The notes under the pieces are model-generated. The model was not told the origin of the DNA. It worked only from the letters and a program-made list of their open reading frames with translations, and searched no databases. The position numbers and the translations under genes were made by a program. Positions 53,213 to 60,553 of a stretch of 64,000 nt of DNA are shown piece by piece. This DNA comes from Muricauda sp. MAR_2010_75 (GTDB taxonomy: Bacteria; Bacteroidota; Bacteroidia; Flavobacteriales; Flavobacteriaceae), in NCBI RefSeq assembly GCF_000745185.1, contig NZ_JQNJ01000001.1, forward strand, positions 1,697,501 to 1,761,500. The letters run 5' to 3'. Numbering within the stretch: position 1 is the first letter of the stretch; the number at the start of each line of letters is the position of its first letter.

Positions 53213-54643
53213 TTACCCTTTCAAGGTAAGGTTTTCCACCAAACTGGGGAACTGAAAAAATTCTTTGGCATTGTTGTAGGTAATGTCCTGAACGATTTTT
53301 CCAATCCATTTCATGTCATTAGGGATTAGTCCAGCTTTAATGTCATTGCCCAACATATTACAGAGTACCCTTCTGTAGTATTCATGTCTTGGAAATGATA
53401 GAAAGCTTCTACTGTCCGTGAGCATTCCCACAGAACAACTCAACAACCCCATATTGGAGGTGGCATCCAGCTGGTCCTTTATGCCATCCTTTTGATCCAG
53501 AAACCACCAAGCAGCGCCAAATTGGACCTTACTTTTTATTTCCTCTCCCGTAAAATTGCCAGCCATTGTAGCAAAAACCTCATTATCTGAAGGATTGGAA
53601 TTATAGAGGATGGTCTTGGGCAAACCGCCACTATTGTTCAGTCTATTTAAGAAACTGGCCAACTGTTCCGCTTGGGGATAATCGCCAATACTGTCAACAC
53701 CCGCATTGATACCAATTTTTGTCAGAATGGCCTTGTTGGTATCCCTAATAGGTCCTAAATGGAGTTGCATCACCCAGTTTTTTTCGGCGTATAATTGCCC
53801 CAACAGATGAAGGATTGCAGATTTGTACTGTCGGATTTCTGTTTGGGAAATCGATTTTTCATCTAATCTTTTGGAAAGGATTTCATTGACTTCTTTTTCT
53901 GTGTAGGCAAAGCCATACGCATGGGGAAGGCCATGATCGGAAAGTCTACAGCCATTTTCATGAAAGTAATCCACTCTTTTTTGGATGGCCTTGCCCAACG
54001 ATTCGAAATCGGTAATGGAAATGTCGGTCATTTTGGAAAGCGCGGACAAATAATCTGTAAAATCAACCTTTTCAATATCTATTAAACCATCTGGACGAAA
54101 CGTGGGAAGCACTTTCACAGGGTAATCAGACCCTGACAGTTTTATATGATGGGAAAGATCATCCAACGGGTCGTCTGTAGTACATACCACTTCAACATTC
54201 ATTCTATTGACCAAATTGCGTGATGAGAAAGTGGTTTTTTTCAATTCTGAATTACACTTTTCATATATTTTACCTGCATTTTCTGGGATTAAGAGTTCTT
54301 CTATCCCAAAATAACGGCTTAACTCTAAATGGGTCCAATGATACAAAGGATTTCTTAGCGTGTAGGGTACGGTTTCAGCCCATTTTTTGAACTTTTCTTC
54401 ATCAGTGGCCTTTCCTGTGATAAATTGTTCAGGGATGCCCAGTGCACGCATGGCCCTCCATTTATAATGGTCGCCCTCTATCCAAAGTTTGGTAATGTTG
54501 TCAAACTTTTTGTCCTCGGCCAGTTCATTGGGAGGAAGGTGACAGTGATAATCTATGATAGGTTGGTTCTTTGCATAGTCATGATAAAGCGTTCTGGCAT
54601 AATCGGTTTCCAACAAAAAGTCATCATGGATAAATTTTTTCAT
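53213..54643 (-). CDS. uxaC: Glucuronate isomerase
   Basis: This 476-residue protein is the usual UxaC length: FIHDDFLLETDYARTLYHDY, IIDYHCHLPPNELAEDKKFD with metal-binding His, EVVCTTDDPLDDLSHHIKL, NGCRLSDHGLPHAYGFAY, MQLHLGPIRDTN and GMLTDSRSFLSFPRHEYYRR. It converts D-glucuronate to D-fructuronate (and galacturonate to tagaturonate). It is first in the uxaC-TRAP unit and diverges from aguA across a region with palindromes. With the SDR and UxuA it forms the Ashwell-type glucuronate path. Confidence 0.97.
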   Translation of the reverse strand: MKKFIHDDFLLETDYARTLYHDYAKNQPIIDYHCHLPPNELAEDKKFDNITKLWIEGDHYKWRAMRALGIPEQFITGKATDEEKFKKWAETVPYTLRNPLYHWTHLELSRYFGIEELLIPENAGKIYEKCNSELKKTTFSSRNLVNRMNVEVVCTTDDPLDDLSHHIKLSGSDYPVKVLPTFRPDGLIDIEKVDFTDYLSALSKMTDISITDFESLGKAIQKRVDYFHENGCRLSDHGLPHAYGFAYTEKEVNEILSKRLDEKSISQTEIRQYKSAILHLLGQLYAEKNWVMQLHLGPIRDTNKAILTKIGINAGVDSIGDYPQAEQLASFLNRLNNSGGLPKTILYNSNPSDNEVFATMAGNFTGEEIKSKVQFGAAWWFLDQKDGIKDQLDATSNMGLLSCSVGMLTDSRSFLSFPRHEYYRRVLCNMLGNDIKAGLIPNDMKWIGKIVQDITYNNAKEFFQFPSLVENLTLKG

Positions 54644-54660
54644 GCTATGTTTTTCTCTCG

Positions 54661-54930
54661 TTATTCGTTAATTAAGGTTAATGGTTCCAATACTCTTTTT
54701 TGTGGTCCACAGACCAATGGCTTAAAGAAAAATTGCAACAGTGTTTTGTTCCGCCATTCAATAGGGAGTATACCCAAGCGTTGAATGATAATGGTAATGT
54801 AGAATGGAAAATCGTGGATGGAAGTTGCTTCTTTTGTAGACGAGAACTCAGCTGGTGCTTGGCCAAATGTTTTTTTGAATGCCACAAAATAGGTAAAGAG
54901 GGTCCCGAACACTAATTTGAAAAACTTCAT
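54661..54930 (-). CDS. Possible small exported protein or relic upstream of uxaC
   Basis: This 89-residue frame starts MKFFKLVFGTLFTYFVAFKK, a signal-like hydrophobic start, then FGQAPAEFSSTKEATSIHDF and a hydrophobic stretch. No family was recognised and no strong ribosome-binding site is visible. It lies 17 bases upstream of uxaC in the same direction. It could be a short member of the unit or a truncated gene. Confidence 0.3.
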   Translation of the reverse strand: MKFFKLVFGTLFTYFVAFKKTFGQAPAEFSSTKEATSIHDFPFYITIIIQRLGILPIEWRNKTLLQFFFKPLVCGPQKRVLEPLTLINE

Positions 54931-55106
54931 GATTTGATTTTGATTACTATGGTTTTACTAAAAGAGCTTCAAATTTCGTAAAAATATCGATTTTTGCAAT
55001 CGATTGCGTTAAACATTTTGTTAATCTATGAATTTTTTACTTATTTTACTCGGTGCAATTGATTGATTAAGCAATTAATCGATTTTTTTTTGTCAATTTC
55101 TAAATT
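54931..55106. promoter_or_regulatory. Divergent promoter region uxaC/aguA with LacI-type palindromes
   Basis: The perfect 12-bp palindrome GCAATCGATTGC is at 54996-55007, followed by GTTAAAC. Two weaker relatives are GCAATTGATTGA (55054-55065) and GCAATTAATCGA (55071-55082). GAAATTTG on the minus strand (54970-54977) could be part of the uxaC -7 box. The region separates two catabolic units that would be controlled together. Confidence 0.7.
54996..55007. promoter_or_regulatory. LacI-type operator, perfect palindrome
   Basis: GCAATCGATTGC reads the same on both strands. It is shared with one-mismatch sites at 43423 and 49242, all located upstream of xylan or uronate genes. Confidence 0.75.
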
Positions 55107-57287
55107 ATGAGACAGTCCATGAAGTTAAAAGTAAGGTATTTTTTTGGTATTTTCTTTTTGGTTTCGGCCACATCCTTTTCAATGTCAAATGGATACGAAC
55201 TTTGGCTAAATTACAACAAGATTGCAGATGAGGACCTACGCAATGAATATCGCTCCAACCTTCAGACAATTTATCTGGAAGGAGACAGTGATACCCATTT
55301 GGCCATTAAAAAAGAATTGCAGATGGGGTTTGGTGGATTGTTGGATACCGAAGTGATCTTCCAAAAGTATAATGGAACAGGCAATGCACTAATCGTTGCA
55401 AAATATGATGACTTGCCACAAGATTTTAAGACTATCGTTACAGCAGAGGGGCTTACCGAAGAAGGATATGTCATAAAAACTGCTCAACTCAAAGACAAAT
55501 CCTATGTTGTGGTTTCCTCTAAAGGAGATATTGGACTGCTTTATGGCACCTTTCACTTTCTAAGACTATTGCAGACCCATACCCCATTAACGGACATTGA
55601 TATAATGGAAATGCCTAAAGTGGACATTAGGGTGTTAAATCATTGGGACAATATGGACAGGAGCGTGGAGCGTGGTTATGCTGGTTTTTCCATTTGGAAC
55701 TGGCACACGTTGCCGGGTTACATTGACCAACGATATATAGATTATGCCCGGGCAAATGCCTCAGTGGGAATCAATGGAACGGTGCTTACCAATGTAAATG
55801 CCAATGCATTGATATTGACACCACACTATTTGGAAAAGGTAAAAGCCTTGGCTGAGGTTTTTCGACCATATGGCATTAAGGTGTATCTAACCGCTAGGTT
55901 CTCCGCACCCATTGAAATTGGAGGATTGGAAACCGCCGATCCGCTTGACCCAAATGTCATTCAGTGGTGGAAAGACAAGACCAAGGAAATTTATACCATG
56001 ATTCCGGATTTTGGTGGGTTTTTGGTAAAGGCGAATTCCGAAGGGCAGCCTGGTCCCCAAAACTATGGAAGAAGCCACTTGGATGGCGCCAACCTTATGG
56101 CCGATGCATTAGAGCCCTATGGTGGATTGGTAATCTGGCGTGCGTTTGTCTATTCTGAGCATGATCCGACGGACAGAGCAAAACAAGCCTATTCCGAATT
56201 TATTCCAGAAGATGGCAAATTCAAGGATAACGTGTTGCTTCAGGTAAAAAATGGAGCAATAGATTTTCAGCCTAGAGAACCTTTTCATCCCATGTTTGGA
56301 GCCATGCCCAATACACCATTGATGATGGAATTTCAAATTACCAAAGAGTATTTGGGGTTTGCAACCCATTTGGTATTTCTGCCCAAACTTTTTGAAGAAG
56401 TATTGAAATCAGATACCTATCGGAAGGGAAAAGGATCCTTAGTGGCCAAGGTAATAGATGGTTCCTTGGACAATAAAAAACTTTCCGGAATGGCCGGGGT
56501 ATCCAATGTGGGTACCGACATAAATTGGACAGGGCACCCTTTCGGTCAGGCAGATTGGTATGGATTTGGGCGATTGGCTTGGGATCCTTACATGGATTCT
56601 GAAACTATTGCCGATGAATGGCTCCGTGTCACCTTTGGCAATAATGATAAATTTGTGGAACTCGTAAAACAGATGATGATCGAATCCAGGGAAGCTGTGG
56701 TCAATTATATGAACCCGCTTGGGTTGCACCATATTTTTGATACAGGACACCATTACGGTCCTGGACCCTGGGTAGGCAATCTATCAAGACCGGAATGGAA
56801 CCCGGTGTATTACCACAAAGCAGATGATGATGGGGTTGGGTTTAATCGAACAAAAACAGGTAGTGACGCCCTATCGCAATACGCTCCAGAAGTGGAAAAA
56901 ATGTTCACAGACTTGGAAACCTGTCCGGAAGAATACTTATTGTGGTTTCACCATTTGCCATGGGACTACACCTTAAAAAATGGAAGGACCCTTTGGGATG
57001 GCCTGGGGTTGAAATATCAAGAAGGCGTAGATCAAGTTCGGGATATGATCAAGACCTGGAAGGCTATGGAGCCCTACGTAGATAAAGACCGCCATCATCA
57101 GGTTTCCATGTTGCTCAACATACAGCTCAAAGAAGCCATATGGTGGAAAGATGCTTGTATGAGTTATTTCCAGACCTTTTCAAAAATGGACTTTCCCAAA
57201 GAAATGGAAGCCCCCGAGCATACCTTGGAATATTATAAATCGTTAAAATTTCCTTATGCGCCGGGTATCCGGCCCAGATGGAACTAA
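55107..57287 (+). CDS. aguA: GH67 alpha-glucuronidase, exported
   Basis: This 726-residue protein has a signal-like N-terminus (a second ATG at 55119 is possible) and the GH67 start GYELWLNYNKIADEDLRNEY. Next come VLNHWDNMDRSVERGYAG and the catalytic-domain blocks FLVKANSEGQPGPQNYGRSH (likely acid/base Glu312), KNGAIDFQPREPFHPMFGAM (Asp386) and MEFQITKEYLGF (likely base Glu414). The C-terminal helical part has HHLPWDYTLKNGRTLWDGLG. It removes 4-O-methyl-glucuronic acid from the non-reducing end of aldouronic oligosaccharides made by xylanases. It is first of the aguA-SDR-uxuA-GH10 unit, divergent from uxaC. Confidence 0.96.
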   Translation: MRQSMKLKVRYFFGIFFLVSATSFSMSNGYELWLNYNKIADEDLRNEYRSNLQTIYLEGDSDTHLAIKKELQMGFGGLLDTEVIFQKYNGTGNALIVAKYDDLPQDFKTIVTAEGLTEEGYVIKTAQLKDKSYVVVSSKGDIGLLYGTFHFLRLLQTHTPLTDIDIMEMPKVDIRVLNHWDNMDRSVERGYAGFSIWNWHTLPGYIDQRYIDYARANASVGINGTVLTNVNANALILTPHYLEKVKALAEVFRPYGIKVYLTARFSAPIEIGGLETADPLDPNVIQWWKDKTKEIYTMIPDFGGFLVKANSEGQPGPQNYGRSHLDGANLMADALEPYGGLVIWRAFVYSEHDPTDRAKQAYSEFIPEDGKFKDNVLLQVKNGAIDFQPREPFHPMFGAMPNTPLMMEFQITKEYLGFATHLVFLPKLFEEVLKSDTYRKGKGSLVAKVIDGSLDNKKLSGMAGVSNVGTDINWTGHPFGQADWYGFGRLAWDPYMDSETIADEWLRVTFGNNDKFVELVKQMMIESREAVVNYMNPLGLHHIFDTGHHYGPGPWVGNLSRPEWNPVYYHKADDDGVGFNRTKTGSDALSQYAPEVEKMFTDLETCPEEYLLWFHHLPWDYTLKNGRTLWDGLGLKYQEGVDQVRDMIKTWKAMEPYVDKDRHHQVSMLLNIQLKEAIWWKDACMSYFQTFSKMDFPKEMEAPEHTLEYYKSLKFPYAPGIRPRWN

Positions 57288-57303
57288 CCTTATAAACAAA
57301 TTA

Positions 57304-58044
57304 ATGGATAAAAAAGTAGCCATAGTAACCGGAGGGAATTCGGGATTGGGTTTTGCCACCGCAAAAAAGTTTTGCGACAATGGAATAAAAACCTACATCA
57401 TAGGCAGGACAAAAAATCGAACAGAAGAAGCATGTGAACAAATTGGGGAAAATGCTGTTCCCATAATCTTTGATTTGACCCATCTTGAAGGGATTCCTGA
57501 AATGGTCGAGGATATTTTTAAAAAAGAAGGACATATTGATGTTTTGGTGAACAATGCCGGAATCAATCTAAAGAAAGACTTTATCGATGTAACAGATGCA
57601 GAGTTCGAACAGATAATCCGAACCAATGTGTTCAGCGTTTTTGCAATAAGCCGTGAAGTGGTCAAAAAAATGAAGGAGACCGGTGGTGGTAGCATTGTGA
57701 ACATCAGTTCCATGGCTGCCCAATACGGTATGCCCAAGGTAATTGCCTATTCGGCCAGTAAAACGGCCATTGAGGGAATGACTAGGGCCATGGCGGTGGA
57801 TTTAGCCCAATATAACATTAGAACCAACTGTATCGCACCCGGTTTTATAAAGACCAAAATGACGGCTAAGGCACTCGACTCAGACCCCCCTCGAAAAGAA
57901 AAAGTCTTTTCAAGGACCCCTATGGGAAAAATGGGAATGCCTGAGGATATTGCCGATGCGGCTTATTTCTTTGCTTTGGACGAGGCCAAATTTGTGACCG
58001 GGACAGTATTGCCCGTAGATGGAGGAAACAGTATTGGATTTTAA
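57304..58044 (+). CDS. SDR-family oxidoreductase, probable fructuronate reductase
   Basis: The start at 57304 gives MDKKVAIVTGGNSGLGFATA, placing the TGxxxGLG cofactor loop at the N-terminus; the ATG at 57256 lies inside aguA. The 246 residues are a classical SDR: NAG loop VLVNNAGINLKKDFI, catalytic Ser in VNISSMAAQYG, Tyr-x-x-x-Lys in AYSASKTAIEG, IRTNCIAPGFIKTKM and TVLPVDGG at the end. It lies between aguA and uxuA, where the step D-fructuronate to D-mannonate is missing. Bacillus UxuB is also an SDR. This assignment is by context and family, not proven. KduD-type activity is the alternative. Confidence 0.87.
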   Translation: MDKKVAIVTGGNSGLGFATAKKFCDNGIKTYIIGRTKNRTEEACEQIGENAVPIIFDLTHLEGIPEMVEDIFKKEGHIDVLVNNAGINLKKDFIDVTDAEFEQIIRTNVFSVFAISREVVKKMKETGGGSIVNISSMAAQYGMPKVIAYSASKTAIEGMTRAMAVDLAQYNIRTNCIAPGFIKTKMTAKALDSDPPRKEKVFSRTPMGKMGMPEDIADAAYFFALDEAKFVTGTVLPVDGGNSIGF

Positions 58045-58061
58045 GTCTAAATGCCAACGAT

Positions 58062-59246
58062 ATGATTAAAATGCAACAGACCATGCGCTGGTATGGCCCT
58101 CATGATGCCATTACATTGGCCGATATTCGGCAATGTGGTGCATTAGGAATTGTTACGGCTCTACACCAAATACCCGTTGGGGAGGTTTGGGAGGTGAAAG
58201 ACATCAAAGAAAGACAGCAGATGATTCGTGATGAAGGAATGGAGTGGACTGTGATTGAGAGCTTGCCAGTTCATGAAGACATCAAACGAGGAGGGGGCGA
58301 TTACCAAAAATATATCGCCAACTATAAAAAGAGTTTAGAGAACATTGCTGAATGTGGTCTAAAAGTGGTCGCTTACAATTTTATGCCCATTTTGGATTGG
58401 GTTCGCACGGACCATGCCTATCAGAATATCGATGGGACAAAAGCACTTTTATTTGATGAACGAGCCTTTATCTATTTTGATGTTTTTCTGTTACAAAGAC
58501 CTGGAGCGGAAGAGGACTACAGCAAAGAAAAATTGAAAGCGGCCATCGTATATGGCAATAGTCTGGATGAAGCCGCTCAACAAAAATTGTATAGGAATGT
58601 ACTGTTGGGCCTTCCGGGAAGTGATGAAAGCTTCACCAAGGAAAAAGTACTGGAATTGTTGGATGACTATAAAGGAATCAACGATGAAGACCTTAGAAAA
58701 AACCTAATTCATTTTTTGTCGGAAGTAGCTCCGGTGGCTGAAAAGTTAGGGGTTCAATTGGCCATTCACCCAGACGACCCACCATTTTCTGTACTGGGAT
58801 TGCCCAGGGTAGTATCCACTGAAAATGATCTTAAAGAAATTTTAGCTGGGGTGCCCATAAATGCCAATGGACTCTGTTTTTGCACAGGTTCTTTAGGTGC
58901 AAATCCAAACAATGATCTTCTTCGAATCATAGAAGAAAACGGAGATCGTATACACTTTTTGCATCTCAGAAATGTAAAACGGGAAGAAGGCAAACGTTTC
59001 AGGGAATCGGAACACCTTAATGGCGATAATCCTATGGAAGCCATTGTGGAGAAGCTATTAATGTTGATGCAAAAAAACAATAAAGAACTTCCCATGCGAC
59101 CCGACCATGGCTTTCTGCACTCGTTTGAGAAGGTAGAAAAATACCCAGGATATTCCTTGATTGGTAGGCTTAAGGGATTGGCAGAAATACGTGGGCTGGA
59201 GTTGGGGTTGTCCTATAAGTTACAACAGGCACAAATTGAAAAATAA
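58062..59246 (+). CDS. uxuA: Mannonate dehydratase
   Basis: This 394-residue protein matches the family in length: MQQTMRWYGPHDAITLADIR, ADIRQCGALGIVTALHQIPV, IKRGGGDYQKYIANYKKSLE, VVAYNFMPILDWVRTDHAY, VQLAIHPDDPPFSVLGLPRV (metal ligands), NGLCFCTGSLGANPNNDL, IHFLHLRNVKRE and MRPDHGFLHSF. It dehydrates D-mannonate to 2-keto-3-deoxy-D-gluconate. It starts 17 bases after the SDR stop, 30 bases before the GH10 lipoprotein. A kdgK/kdgA pair for the next steps is not in the window. Confidence 0.97.
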   Translation: MIKMQQTMRWYGPHDAITLADIRQCGALGIVTALHQIPVGEVWEVKDIKERQQMIRDEGMEWTVIESLPVHEDIKRGGGDYQKYIANYKKSLENIAECGLKVVAYNFMPILDWVRTDHAYQNIDGTKALLFDERAFIYFDVFLLQRPGAEEDYSKEKLKAAIVYGNSLDEAAQQKLYRNVLLGLPGSDESFTKEKVLELLDDYKGINDEDLRKNLIHFLSEVAPVAEKLGVQLAIHPDDPPFSVLGLPRVVSTENDLKEILAGVPINANGLCFCTGSLGANPNNDLLRIIEENGDRIHFLHLRNVKREEGKRFRESEHLNGDNPMEAIVEKLLMLMQKNNKELPMRPDHGFLHSFEKVEKYPGYSLIGRLKGLAEIRGLELGLSYKLQQAQIEK

Positions 59247-59276
59247 CAGAAAAAAGAAAAGCTAAACAGAAAGAAA

Positions 59277-60467
59277 ATGAAGACAATTAAGATTTTAATG
59301 ATAGTGATTTTTGCGGTGATAACGGGATGCAGTTCCGATAGTGGTTCAACTGGCCCTCAGGTTGGTGGTCCCACGGAAAATCCTGATTCGGGGACTACTG
59401 ATGATGATGGTTCAACCACGGATGATGATGTGCCTACCGAAGACCCATTTTTGTATACTGCTACCGAAGACCTGAAGGAGATAGCCAGTTTTCCCATCGG
59501 GAATATTGTTTCCGCTAGTAAATTGGCATCCACATCAGCCAATAATACAAGCTTCAAGCAGATTCTGAATGCTGAATACAATAGCATTACTGCGGAAAAT
59601 GACATGAAGATGGCCAACATGTTCACGGGTCCGGACACTTATGATTTTAGTGATGGTGATGCCATTGTGGCCTATGCCAAGGAAAATGGGTTTAGGGTAC
59701 ACGGGCATGCGTTGATATGGCATTCGTCAATCCCCAATTGGTTGAACGACTTTGCCGGCACCGATGAGGAGTTTGAAGCCCAAGTGGAAGGCTATGTGAA
59801 AGCTACGGTGGCCCATTTTGCCGAAGCGGAAGATGATAGTGGAAACCCCATAGTGACTTCTTGGGATATCGTCAATGAGTATTTTGATGGAGCTTCCGTA
59901 AGAAACTCACTTTTTACCCAACGCATAGGAAACGATTTCCATGAGAAGGCTTTTCAATGGGCCAGGGAGGCCGACCCAGATGTAAAACTTTTCTATAACG
60001 ACTACAATATTGCAGGGCAGGTGGATAAAAGAAATGCCATTATCGGAATGGTGAATAATTTTATAACCAATTCCATCCCAATTGACGGTATTGGAATGCA
60101 GATGCACCTGAACCATGATTGGCCCTCTTCAGATTTACCTATTTCCATCCAAGCCATATCGGACACTGGTCTATTGGTGCACATATCGGAGTTGGATGTA
60201 AAAGTAAACTACGGGGATGACATCACAGAATTCACGGAAGAAAGAGCCATGGCCCAAGAATTCCAATATCAAAGAGCAGGGTATTATTATAGCACTATTG
60301 TGCCTTCGGCACAGCAATTTGGTTTGACTTTATGGGGTTTTCGAGATCAGGACAGCTGGTTGTATGATGGAGGTTCGGATTGGCCCTTGCTCTATGATAA
60401 TGATTTTAACACGAAGATTTCCCACAGAGGGTTGGTTGCAGGTCTTAACGGAGAAAATCCAGAGTAA
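59277..60467 (+). CDS. GH10 endo-xylanase, lipoprotein
   Basis: This 396-residue protein has a lipoprotein signal (lipobox VITGC) with an extended S/D/T/P-rich acidic linker (about 20-60), which suits export to the outer cell surface. The GH10 barrel shows YNSITAENDMKMANMF, FRVHGHALIWHSSIPNWL, acid/base Glu201 in TSWDIVNEYFDG, DPDVKLFYNDYNIAGQ, nucleophile Glu305 in VHISELDVKVNY, and LTLWGFRDQDSWL. It should act on polymeric xylan outside, while the other GH10 handles shorter chains inside. It lies downstream of uxuA and ends at a strong terminator. Confidence 0.96.
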   Translation: MKTIKILMIVIFAVITGCSSDSGSTGPQVGGPTENPDSGTTDDDGSTTDDDVPTEDPFLYTATEDLKEIASFPIGNIVSASKLASTSANNTSFKQILNAEYNSITAENDMKMANMFTGPDTYDFSDGDAIVAYAKENGFRVHGHALIWHSSIPNWLNDFAGTDEEFEAQVEGYVKATVAHFAEAEDDSGNPIVTSWDIVNEYFDGASVRNSLFTQRIGNDFHEKAFQWAREADPDVKLFYNDYNIAGQVDKRNAIIGMVNNFITNSIPIDGIGMQMHLNHDWPSSDLPISIQAISDTGLLVHISELDVKVNYGDDITEFTEERAMAQEFQYQRAGYYYSTIVPSAQQFGLTLWGFRDQDSWLYDGGSDWPLLYDNDFNTKISHRGLVAGLNGENPE

Positions 60468-60488
60468 ACCACTAAGGATGAAATACTA

Positions 60489-60533
60489 AAAACCATGATG
60501 GAAAATGCCCAAAACTTCATCATGGTTTTTTTT
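60489..60533 (+). terminator. Terminator after GH10 lipoprotein gene
   Basis: AAAACCATGATG and CATCATGGTTTT form a 12-bp stem with a 17-base loop, followed by TTTTGTTG. It separates the aguA unit from the esterase genes. Confidence 0.85.
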
Positions 60534-60553
60534 GTTGATTATAAAAGAACATT

